A stretch of 13,076 bases of DNA from Elusimicrobia bacterium CG06_land_8_20_14_3_00_38_11 (lineage in GTDB: Bacteria; Elusimicrobiota; UBA8919), in assembly GCA_002780205.1 (NCBI GenBank), contig PEVQ01000041.1, forward strand, positions 1 through 13,076. Direction: 5' to 3'. The notes below the pieces were generated by a model, which was not told the origin of the DNA, made no database searches, and saw only the letters and a list, made by a program, of their open reading frames with translations. The position numbers were made by a program, and so were the translations under genes. Positions 1 to 5,378 of the stretch are shown in pieces; within the stretch, counting starts at the first letter, position 1, and the number at the start of each line of letters is the position of its first letter.

Positions 1-222
1 AATCGTTATATAATCAATTTTCTTTTTCTGCTTTAATACATCCTTTAATTCATCTATAATTTTTCTATACGGGACATGTATTTTTCTGACTACCGTTTTT
101 AATGTTGTTTTGCCGAGTTGACAGTAAACACAATCAAAACTGCATATCTTATACGGGACCAAATCAAGTCCTAACGAAAAGCCCAATCTTCTTGATGGAA
201 CAGGTCCATAAATGTGCTTCAT
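1..222 (-). CDS. Radical SAM protein, COG0731-type (N-terminal 74 residues, runs off the left edge)
   Basis: The minus strand is open from an ATG at 222 to base 1 with no stop, giving 74 residues. The protein begins MKHIYGPVPSRRLG, a conserved N-terminus of the COG0731-type radical SAM subfamily, and has C27, C31 and C34 in a CxxxCxxC arrangement (CSFDCVYC) that would bind the [4Fe-4S] cluster cleaving S-adenosylmethionine. The start is supported by a GGAGG ribosome site (230-234) seven bases upstream. The C-terminal part, which would indicate the substrate, is outside the window, so the exact reaction cannot be named. It lies downstream of the FmdB gene on the same strand, but the MITE-like element at 239-392 sits between them, with its outer repeat only a few bases from this gene's ribosome site. 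Confidence 0.88.
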   Translation of the reverse strand, partial: MKHIYGPVPSRRLGFSLGLDLVPYKICSFDCVYCQLGKTTLKTVVRKIHVPYRKIIDELKDVLKQKKKIDYITI

Positions 223-238
223 ATCAAAACCTCCGATT

Positions 239-392
239 ATTTATATGGTTCTGTAATTCAGCCACAGAATTTCACAGAACTTCACTGAAAGTTAAAGAAT
301 TAATCTCTTTAATTCACTCTTTGTATAAAAATTCTGTGTTTTTCTGTGCCATTCTGTGGCTACCATTTTTTACTTTACAGAACCATTTATAT
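239..392. mobile_element. MITE-like element, 138 bp, with 8-bp target-site duplication
   Basis: The interval 247-384 begins GGTTCTGTAA and ends TTACAGAACC, a perfect 10-bp terminal inverted repeat. Further in, the arms keep pairing imperfectly: AGCCACAGAAT at 260-270 with ATTCTGTGGCT at 351-361, and CACAGAA at 273-279 with TTCTGTG at 342-348. Immediately outside both ends is the same 8-bp direct repeat, ATTTATAT (239-246 and 385-392), as expected of a target-site duplication. There is no coding capacity, so a transposase would have to act in trans. An 8-bp duplication is known for several IS families (for example ISL3, IS256 and IS1595), but no family is assigned here. The element fills the gap between the FmdB and radical SAM genes. 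Confidence 0.72.
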
Positions 393-405
393 GTTGCTCC
401 ATATA

Positions 406-618
406 CTAACCTAAATTACAGGCCCCGCCACAACAGGTAGGACAACTTGACGATGAAGACGAACTGCCTCCGGAACCGGTATTGAAAGTTGCAACTGTTC
501 TCTGAATATTTTTGCTGCCGCATTTTTCACATTTTAACTCTTCCTTGCCGGCGTTAATCCCTACAAGCAATTCAAAACTCTGCCCGCAGTCCTTACAAAT
601 GTAAGTATACATAGGCAT
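406..618 (-). CDS. FmdB-family zinc ribbon protein
   Basis: This 70-residue protein starts MPMYTYICKDCG and has two zinc knuckles, C8/C11 (CKDC) and C30/C33 (CEKC), followed by a Gly/Ser-rich tail with seven consecutive serines and a Cys-rich end (CPTCCGGACNLG). That layout, two CxxC pairs and then a polyserine tail, is the hallmark of the small FmdB regulatory-protein family (CxxC-CxxC-SSSS). The family is common in anaerobes, is thought to bind zinc, and has no firmly established function; it was named from a gene near formamidase or methanol-utilisation genes. A strong AGGAGGA ribosome site (626-632, minus strand) lies seven bases before the ATG. The four extra cysteines at 59, 62, 63 and 67 could form a third metal site. 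The family call is secure; the role is not. Confidence 0.9.
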   Translation of the reverse strand: MPMYTYICKDCGQSFELLVGINAGKEELKCEKCGSKNIQRTVATFNTGSGGSSSSSSSCPTCCGGACNLG

Positions 619-655
619 TTCTTTATCCTCCTAACCCGAACAAGTCGGAAAAATT

Positions 656-755
656 TACCACGAAATCACGAAAATTAGAAAGCACAAAAAAAAACTTTTA
701 ATTCCTCGTTGGAACCTGTCCCCGAATTGTTCTATCGGGAATGTCTTCGTGGTTA
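656..755. repeat. Imperfect inverted-repeat element in the FmdB-NifX gap
   Basis: The 257-bp gap between the NifX-like and FmdB genes holds no gene. TACCACGAA (656-664) on the left is mirrored by TTCGTGGTTA (746-755) on the right, and the left arm continues with a second ACGAAA step. Inside is a smaller hairpin, CCCGA (721-725) pairing with TCGGG (735-739). The ends resemble the ACCACGAAGACACGAAG type of dispersed non-coding repeat seen in many environmental bacterial genomes. No direct-repeat target duplication could be found, unlike the element at 239-392. The remaining bases up to 875 show nothing recognisable. Confidence 0.45.
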
Positions 756-875
756 GCTTTAAAGAAAAATAAACTGCTACAATTTGTGGCTCTACGACTG
801 CCCGAATTACCGTCTAAAAAAATATTTTCTTGCCATAAAAACCAAGAATCTTATGTCAAAGAGGCTATCTCTCTT

Positions 876-1238
876 TTATTTACGCTCGGCATGTTCTTTG
901 CAAGCATCTATTCCGCCTAAAGAATCTTCAAGAAGTTTTGTAATGCCGTCTTTTACTTTGCCCGTATATCCAAGAATCTCCACATTCGCCTGTTTAAGTT
1001 TTTGTTGGGCGCGGCCGCCCATACCGCCTGAAATTATATGTGTGATTTTGTGTTTCAGTATTTCATCTACCGCCTGACAACCTCCGCCGCCGTGCTGGGC
1101 GTTATTAACCACAACCTCGCTTTTTGTGATTTTTCCATCCTTCACATCGGCAATCAAAAAATGGCTGCATTGTCCAAAATGCATACATACATTCCCATCC
1201 ATCCCTTTGTCATTTTCAAGAGTTACACCGATTCTCAT
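876..1238 (-). CDS. NifX/NifB-family iron-molybdenum cluster-binding protein (dinitrogenase cofactor domain)
   Basis: The 120-residue product starts MRIGVTLEND and has the features of the small dinitrogenase iron-molybdenum cofactor domain family: an N-terminal beta strand, HFGQC, a Gly-rich HGGGGC turn, then SGGMGGRAQ. Relatives (NifX, NafY, the NifB C-terminus and many stand-alone proteins in anaerobes) bind or carry metal-sulfur clusters or their precursors. No nitrogenase gene is visible, so a specific role in nitrogen fixation is not supported. The start is ATG at 1238 because GGAGGT (1246-1251) lies seven bases before it; an upstream in-frame TTG at 1253 would place that ribosome site inside the coding region. 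A 27-bp palindrome and a GC-rich hairpin lie between fur and this gene and may control it. Confidence 0.87.
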   Translation of the reverse strand: MRIGVTLENDKGMDGNVCMHFGQCSHFLIADVKDGKITKSEVVVNNAQHGGGGCQAVDEILKHKITHIISGGMGGRAQQKLKQANVEILGYTGKVKDGITKLLEDSLGGIDACKEHAERK

Positions 1239-1266
1239 TTTTTTGACCTCCAATGATTTCGCTCAC

Positions 1267-1284
1267 CCCCGAATAAATTCGGGG
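1267..1284. other. GC-rich hairpin upstream of the NifX-like gene
   Basis: CCCCGAAT (1267-1274) pairs with ATTCGGGG (1277-1284) around a 2-base centre. It lies in the 93-base gap between fur and the NifX-like gene. No T-run follows on the minus strand, so it is not a standard intrinsic terminator. It would sit in the 5' leader of the NifX-like mRNA, close to its ribosome site. Confidence 0.4.
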
Positions 1285-1290
1285 ATATAT

Positions 1291-1317
1291 TGTTAATGAA
1301 AACTATTTTCATTAACA
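1291..1317. promoter_or_regulatory. 27-bp palindrome, candidate operator (Fur/PerR-like) before the NifX-like gene
   Basis: TGTTAATGAAAA (1291-1302) is repeated exactly as its reverse complement, TTTTCATTAACA (1306-1317), around a 3-base CTA centre. The inner 15 bases read TGAAAACTATTTTCA, which agrees with the Fur 7-1-7 pattern TGATAATnATTATCA at 11 of 14 positions. The site is 53 bases upstream of the NifX-like start and just beyond the fur stop. It could instead be a weak AT-rich hairpin at the end of the fur mRNA, but no clear T-run follows it. The perfect symmetry favours a dimeric regulator. Confidence 0.5.
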
Positions 1318-1331
1318 GAGAAAAATATAAA

Positions 1332-1781
1332 CTACCTGCATTTATCACATAATCCGCAAAATTGGATGAGATGCCCGCTTATTTTGAAATTATATTTTTT
1401 TGAAAGACCTTTTTCGACAAGTTGTAAAAGTTCAAACTCGTCATCAATAAAATCGGTGTAATCAATTATCCTTCCGCATTTCGTACAGATAAGATGATGA
1501 TGGTGTTTTTTGCCTTTTGAGTCCTCTGCGAGTTCAAATCTGGCTCTTCCGTCGCCGAAATCAAACTTGTAAATTAAGCCGATACTCACCAAGATGTCAA
1601 GCGTCCTGTAAACGGTCGTAAGCCCTATTGCCGGATATTTTTTGTGGACGGCAAGATAGATATCTTCGGCACTCAAGTGTTTATCCGTTAAACTTAAAAC
1701 TTCCAAAATCGCTTCTCTCGGAACGGTTACTTTATATCCGCAGCCCCTGAACCTGCCGCACCACCAATTATCATTTCTCAT
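1332..1781 (-). CDS. Fur-family metal-responsive transcriptional regulator
   Basis: The 149-residue protein has the Fur winged helix (about residues 15-85, with TVPREAILEVLS, HLSAEDIYLAV and GLTTVYRTLDIL), then the dimerisation and metal-binding half containing the HHHHLICTKCG segment (H93-H96, C99, C102) and a C-terminal CGLCDKC (C142, C145). The two CxxC pairs are the structural zinc site. Family members are metal- or peroxide-sensing repressors; Fur, Zur and PerR cannot be separated from sequence alone. The N-terminus MRNDNWWCGRFRGCGY is unusually rich in Trp, Cys and Gly. The ribosome site before the ATG is weak. The gene has its own near-consensus promoter (1816-1844) with a Fur box just downstream of the -10, implying autoregulation. 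It follows the YibE/F cluster and precedes the NifX-like gene. Confidence 0.92.
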   Translation of the reverse strand: MRNDNWWCGRFRGCGYKVTVPREAILEVLSLTDKHLSAEDIYLAVHKKYPAIGLTTVYRTLDILVSIGLIYKFDFGDGRARFELAEDSKGKKHHHHLICTKCGRIIDYTDFIDDEFELLQLVEKGLSKKYNFKISGHLIQFCGLCDKCR

Positions 1782-1795
1782 AGTATCATTCTAAT

Positions 1796-1810
1796 TGATA
1801 ATCATTTCCA
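1796..1810 (-). promoter_or_regulatory. Fur box at the fur transcription start
   Basis: TGATAATCATTTCCA matches the Fur 7-1-7 pattern TGATAATnATTATCA at 12 of 14 positions, with a perfect left half. It begins five bases after the -10 hexamer of the fur promoter, covering the expected start site, where a bound repressor would block polymerase. Autoregulation by the neighbouring Fur protein is inferred. Confidence 0.65.
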
Positions 1811-1815
1811 ATATC

Positions 1816-1844
1816 AGTATAACATAAAACTGCGTTTTTGTCAA
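1816..1844 (-). promoter_or_regulatory. Sigma-70-type promoter of fur
   Basis: On the minus strand TTGACA (1839-1844) and TATACT (1816-1821) are separated by exactly 17 bases, a near-perfect housekeeping promoter. The predicted start is around 1808-1809, giving a 5' leader of under 30 bases before the fur ATG at 1781. It separates fur transcription from the YibE/F cluster that ends at 1893. Confidence 0.8.
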
Positions 1845-1892
1845 GTACTTTTTTTATTTTCTAAATTTTTTTATTTTGAGGTAAGGGAAAAT

Positions 1893-2996
1893 CTATTTTT
1901 TCACCATCAGAAAACTGGCGGTAAGGGCGGTTAACGGAACTGCTATAAAAAAGCCGATAGAACCGGCCAGCATCTGAAACACAACTATAAAAAACCATTC
2001 ATTATTAAAAAGTTGAGCATATGATTTAATTGATAAAGTAGCAGCGAGTATAAAAATAAGTTCGCTGCCGAAATATGCCAGTATAAGCGTATTGGAAACG
2101 GTGGCGGCGATTTCGCGGCCTGCTTTCAAACCAAGCATCAGTAATTGTTTTCTCGCAATCCGGCTGTTTTTTGAGATGAGTTCTTCCATTATGGAAGCAA
2201 CGCATACAGCGACATCAATAATTATTCCGGTAGCGCCGATAAGCAGAATTGAAATTAAAAGTTCGGAAAATTTTTCAAATGGAAAAGAAGTATAATTTTT
2301 AGAAAAATAATTTAACATCTGAACCGGTTCCAACGAAAAACCGTTTATATTTGCAAGAGGATAAAAAATCAAGCCCAAAATCATAACAAAAATAGAACTT
2401 AAAATTGTACCGACTATTGCGGAGATGCTTTTTTTATTCAACCCATTTATACCGGTTATTACGGATACGGTAATTAAAATTACAGAAATTGCCGCCAAAA
2501 ATAACGGCGACCAACCGCGAAGAATCAGCGGCAAAAAAATAAAAATAACAAAAATTATGCCGGCGCCGATGGCAGTAAGTCCTGTTAGTTTTTTAATTCC
2601 CCCGACAATTAAAACGGCAAGAATAAATAAGACAGCAAGTATTGAAAGGTAAGAACTCCTGTCATAATCAACTATAACCGTTTTTTCAGATTTGTTTTGA
2701 GTGAGCAAAACTGGTGTACCTTTTTTTGTTAGAATCGGAACTTCGCTTTCATATTTTTCTGCTTTCACAATCTTGCCGTTGAGCAATTTTATATTCAGTG
2801 TTTCTTTTTGCCCTTGTTTCTCAACCGTATTCAGCACCTTTCCAAGCATAAATATATCATCTGCATTTGAGACCTCCAATAACGGATGGGCATAAAAATC
2901 GTAATCCGGCGGTTCCGGCCAGGAGTCGGCATAGAGGCAATAAAAAATTAAAAATATAAAATGAAAAATGATATAAAATATCCGACTTTTTTTCAT
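1893..2996 (-). CDS. YibE/F-family membrane protein (second of a tandem pair)
   Basis: The 367-residue product starts with a hydrophobic signal or anchor (about residues 5-23), has an extracytoplasmic domain to about residue 110, then a run of membrane helices (about 115-135, 137-160, 164-183, 190-212, 243-268, 300-320 and 328-356). The polar stretch GATGIIIDVAVCVASIMEEL followed by ARKQLLMLGLKAGREIAATVSNTLILAY is the signature of the YibE/F family, integral membrane proteins of unknown transport or assembly role. Length and domain order are normal for the family. The ATG at 2996 comes one base after the stop of the upstream paralogue, with no visible ribosome site, so translation is probably coupled. 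It is the last gene of the cluster; no hairpin terminator is visible before the fur promoter. Confidence 0.85.
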   Translation of the reverse strand: MKKSRIFYIIFHFIFLIFYCLYADSWPEPPDYDFYAHPLLEVSNADDIFMLGKVLNTVEKQGQKETLNIKLLNGKIVKAEKYESEVPILTKKGTPVLLTQNKSEKTVIVDYDRSSYLSILAVLFILAVLIVGGIKKLTGLTAIGAGIIFVIFIFLPLILRGWSPLFLAAISVILITVSVITGINGLNKKSISAIVGTILSSIFVMILGLIFYPLANINGFSLEPVQMLNYFSKNYTSFPFEKFSELLISILLIGATGIIIDVAVCVASIMEELISKNSRIARKQLLMLGLKAGREIAATVSNTLILAYFGSELIFILAATLSIKSYAQLFNNEWFFIVVFQMLAGSIGFFIAVPLTALTASFLMVKK

Positions 2997-2997
2997 A

Positions 2998-4071
2998 CTA
3001 TTTTTTTGTAAAAATTAAACTTGAGACCAAAACGGTTATTGGAATTACTATTACAAATGTTAAACTGCCGATAAACGCTTCCAAAAGGACAACAGCAAAA
3101 AACTCCCAATTAATTACTCTCAAAGCCGGTGTTTTTAACACGGTATAAACGGTCATCATAATAATTGAACTTGCGGTAAAGACCAAAAACAAACTTCCGA
3201 GCATCCCGCTTAAAACATCCCTGCCGATTTTTAGTCCCGATGCCATCAACTCTTTTCTGGCAATATCTTTTTTTGCATTATGCAAAGCGCTCATACCGAC
3301 GACTATATCCACAATAATATCAATCGTTACGCCGAGTGCGGCAATGATAACACTGCCGATAATAATTCCACGAAAATCTGAAATCGTCCAACCGGTTATT
3401 GACCTCGTTGCCGTAAGAAGCATTCTGGAACCCTCCATAAATATACCGGAGATTTTTGTTAAATTGATAAAAATTATAGAGAGTAAAACGGAAAACAGCA
3501 TTCCTATTGATAAACTCAATACCGACGCTATGAACTTTTTTGAGAAACCTAAAATTAACAATAACATCGCTAAAGCAATAAGCATCGCGACAGAGCCGCA
3601 GGCGATAATCGGAGGATGACCGTTTTTCAGCATCGGTAAAAGCAGAAACATAAAGGATGAAATTGTCACCGTGATAGATGCGATTACAACCAGCCATTTT
3701 TTGCCGCAGGTAAGAAAAACAACAATTAAAAAAACCAGCAAAAACAAAAAAAGAATTTTATCACGCCGGTAACCTTTAATTGAAACTCTGTCAATTTTTC
3801 CGTCTATAGTTTCATTTATTCTAATTACAATTGTGTCGCCGGGCTTAATGTATGTGTTGTAATTTTTTTCATCCCATAAATAATTTTTCGTCTCAACAAT
3901 TTTATTTTTATGTTTGCCCGATATGATTTTCAATGAAACATTTTCAATTTTGGCATTTCCTTTTATTTCAGTGCCACCGATTTTCAGAACCTTCGCTTTA
4001 CAAAAAATATCGGCAAAAATATATTGACAGAGCAAGAGTTCAATAAATAAAAATAAAATGGATTTTTTCAT
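2998..4071 (-). CDS. YibE/F-family membrane protein (first of a tandem pair)
   Basis: This 357-residue paralogue of the next gene has an N-terminal hydrophobic segment (about residues 4-20), an extracytoplasmic beta-rich domain to about residue 103 (with KPGDTIVIRINE), and about seven further membrane helices from residue 105 to 353. The family signature is clear in AALGVTIDIIVDIVVGMSAL and, after a polar loop, in ARKELMASGLKIGRDVLSGM. Its start codon shares one base with the stop of the upstream phosphoesterase (TAATG), a classic coupling arrangement. The pair may form a heteromeric membrane complex; that is inference from tandem duplication and tight spacing. The substrate is unknown. Confidence 0.85.
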   Translation of the reverse strand: MKKSILFLFIELLLCQYIFADIFCKAKVLKIGGTEIKGNAKIENVSLKIISGKHKNKIVETKNYLWDEKNYNTYIKPGDTIVIRINETIDGKIDRVSIKGYRRDKILFLFLLVFLIVVFLTCGKKWLVVIASITVTISSFMFLLLPMLKNGHPPIIACGSVAMLIALAMLLLILGFSKKFIASVLSLSIGMLFSVLLSIIFINLTKISGIFMEGSRMLLTATRSITGWTISDFRGIIIGSVIIAALGVTIDIIVDIVVGMSALHNAKKDIARKELMASGLKIGRDVLSGMLGSLFLVFTASSIIMMTVYTVLKTPALRVINWEFFAVVLLEAFIGSLTFVIVIPITVLVSSLIFTKK

Positions 4072-4553
4072 TATAAATCAATTATTTCAGGGGTGAGAGT
4101 TTTTGTGTCAAGAATTGCGATTGTGCTTCTTCCGGTGAGCCATCCGCCGCATTCACCGGGATTTATAACAAGGGCGGAATCCTTTCTTATATCAATTTTG
4201 TGGGTGTGCCCGTAAATGACAACATCGTAATTTTTGCATATCTTTAACTGGTCTATGAATTTCGGCTGGTGCATAACGACAATTTTTTTCCCGCCGAGAT
4301 TCAACTCAAAAAAATCCTGCTTAATTTCCCCGATATTTTTAAACCTTTCCAATAAATATGGTTTATCGCCGTCGTTATTGCCGAAGACACCGGCAAATTT
4401 CATTTTCAATTTTGAAAATTCCTGGGCGGTAAAAGGCGAGACAATGTCGCCGGCGTGCAAAACAATTTCAACATTTTTCCCGTTGAAAAAATCAACCGCC
4501 TTTCTGATGGCGTTCATATTATCGTGCGAGTCAGACATTATACCCAACAGCAT
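4071..4553 (-). CDS. YfcE/MJ0936-type metallophosphoesterase
   Basis: The 160-residue protein has the full dimetal phosphoesterase motif set: DSHDN (D8, H10), HAGDIV (D36), GNNDG (N59/N60), a VMHQP histidine (H95) and GHTHK (H116, H118). Length and order match the compact YfcE/MJ0936 group, manganese-dependent phosphodiesterases whose physiological substrate is generally unknown. The start is taken as ATG at 4553 because AGGTGA lies five bases upstream; an in-frame GTG at 4562 would add MID and overlap the preceding gene. With the ATG there is a single base between the YjbQ stop and this start, and its stop overlaps the YibE/F start by one base, so it is firmly inside the operon. Confidence 0.9.
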   Translation of the reverse strand: MLLGIMSDSHDNMNAIRKAVDFFNGKNVEIVLHAGDIVSPFTAQEFSKLKMKFAGVFGNNDGDKPYLLERFKNIGEIKQDFFELNLGGKKIVVMHQPKFIDQLKICKNYDVVIYGHTHKIDIRKDSALVINPGECGGWLTGRSTIAILDTKTLTPEIIDL

Positions 4554-4554
4554 A

Positions 4555-4974
4555 TCAATCACCTATAATTTTTATCAAAACTTCCCTTTTCCTCGGGCGG
4601 TTGTCCATATCAACGAAAATTATCTGCTGCCATTTGCCCAAAACCATTTTGCTTTCATCAACCGGAACAGTCAGTGAAGGTCCGAGAAGCGACGCCCTTA
4701 AATGCGAGTGGGCGTTCCTGTCGGAATGCGTTTTATTATGCCCGTATTCGCCGGTTTCAGGCGCGATTTTTTTAAGTAAGTTCTGCAAGTCGGAAATTAA
4801 ACCCGCTTCGTATTCTATCGTAGTAATTGCGCCCGTCGCACCGGCAATAAAAACATTCAGGATGCCGTTTTTTATTTTTGATTTTCCCAAAATTTTTTCA
4901 AGTTCTTTGCTGATATCAATGATATCGCAGTTACCTTTCGTCTCAAAATCAACTTTATCGGTAAATATTTTCAT
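4555..4974 (-). CDS. YjbQ/UPF0047 family protein (secondary thiamine-phosphate synthase-type)
   Basis: The 139-residue product has the UPF0047 hallmarks: GATGAITTIEYEAGLISDLQ near the middle, then a His-rich GHNKTHSDRNAHSHLRASLLGPS segment and a C-terminal GKWQQIIFVDMDNRPRKREV. This compact trimeric family is annotated as a secondary thiamine-phosphate synthase because some members rescue a thiE mutant weakly, but the true role is uncertain. The histidines suggest metal or phosphate binding. Its ATG overlaps the stop of the upstream BON-like gene in an ATGA arrangement (4 nt), so the two are probably translationally coupled. Confidence 0.9.
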   Translation of the reverse strand: MKIFTDKVDFETKGNCDIIDISKELEKILGKSKIKNGILNVFIAGATGAITTIEYEAGLISDLQNLLKKIAPETGEYGHNKTHSDRNAHSHLRASLLGPSLTVPVDESKMVLGKWQQIIFVDMDNRPRKREVLIKIIGD

Positions 4975-5327
4975 AAATTAGTCTTTTTTTCCTCTTCCTT
5001 TTTTTCCCTTTCTTTTGATTTATCTGCTTTAAGCGATTTAATCGCCTGCCAGCGCGAACCGACTTTCTTAAAACAATCAAGATTCCATTTCACATCCCGG
5101 AGATTTGGTATTCCCTTTAACGCCATATCCAATGTTTTAAGCATATTCATAACGGCGGATTCTTCTAAATCCTGCGCCGCTTTGCCGGTAAATTCCAAAT
5201 CGCCTTTGATTTCCACATTGCCTTTCGTCGTCGTAATCTTCAATTTTTGAACATTCATCCATCTTTTTACAAGTTCTATCTTTACATTATTGTTAATCTG
5301 CCAGTCAATTCTTCTGTCGTATTCCAT
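4971..5327 (-). CDS. Small BON-like domain protein of unknown function
   Basis: The 118-residue protein has no signal peptide or membrane segment. Residues from about 10 to 88 fit the alternating pattern of a BON domain: a helix (VKIELVKRW), a strand pair around ITTTKGNVEIKGDLEFTG, then a helix and GIPNLRDVKWNLD, where BON domains end with a G-V/I-x-x-V step. The C-terminus is a charged Lys/Glu tail (KADKSKEREKKEEEKKTN). The family call is tentative. ATG at 5327 is preferred over an upstream in-frame TTG at 5342 because GGAGGT (5332-5337) is the ribosome site for the ATG and would otherwise be coding. It leads the YjbQ, phosphoesterase, YibE/F cluster and lies 51 bases after serS, across an AT-rich spacer. 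Confidence 0.6.
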   Translation of the reverse strand: MEYDRRIDWQINNNVKIELVKRWMNVQKLKITTTKGNVEIKGDLEFTGKAAQDLEESAVMNMLKTLDMALKGIPNLRDVKWNLDCFKKVGSRWQAIKSLKADKSKEREKKEEEKKTNL

Positions 5328-5378
5328 ATCAACCTCCGACAAAAATAATTAAAAATGTAAAATTAAAAATTAAAAATT

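Noticed and set aside
102..440. Plus-strand open frame of 112 codons
   Set aside because: It runs across the antisense of the radical SAM gene and through the MITE, has no ribosome site and no recognisable protein features.
1239..1253. TTG start adding five residues to the NifX-like protein
   Set aside because: The added codons contain GGAGGT, which is the ribosome site for the ATG at 1238.
1850..1892. Intrinsic terminator after the YibE/F cluster
   Set aside because: The stretch is A/T-rich but has no stable stem preceding a T-run.
3320..3697. Minus-strand 125-codon frame inside the first YibE/F gene
   Set aside because: It is an alternative frame of a clearly recognised membrane protein gene.
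4554..4562. GTG start for the metallophosphoesterase
   Set aside because: AGGTGA is well spaced for the ATG at 4553, and the family normally begins just before the DSH motif.
5328..5342. TTG start adding five residues to the BON-like protein
   Set aside because: The added codons contain GGAGGT, correctly spaced for the ATG at 5327.
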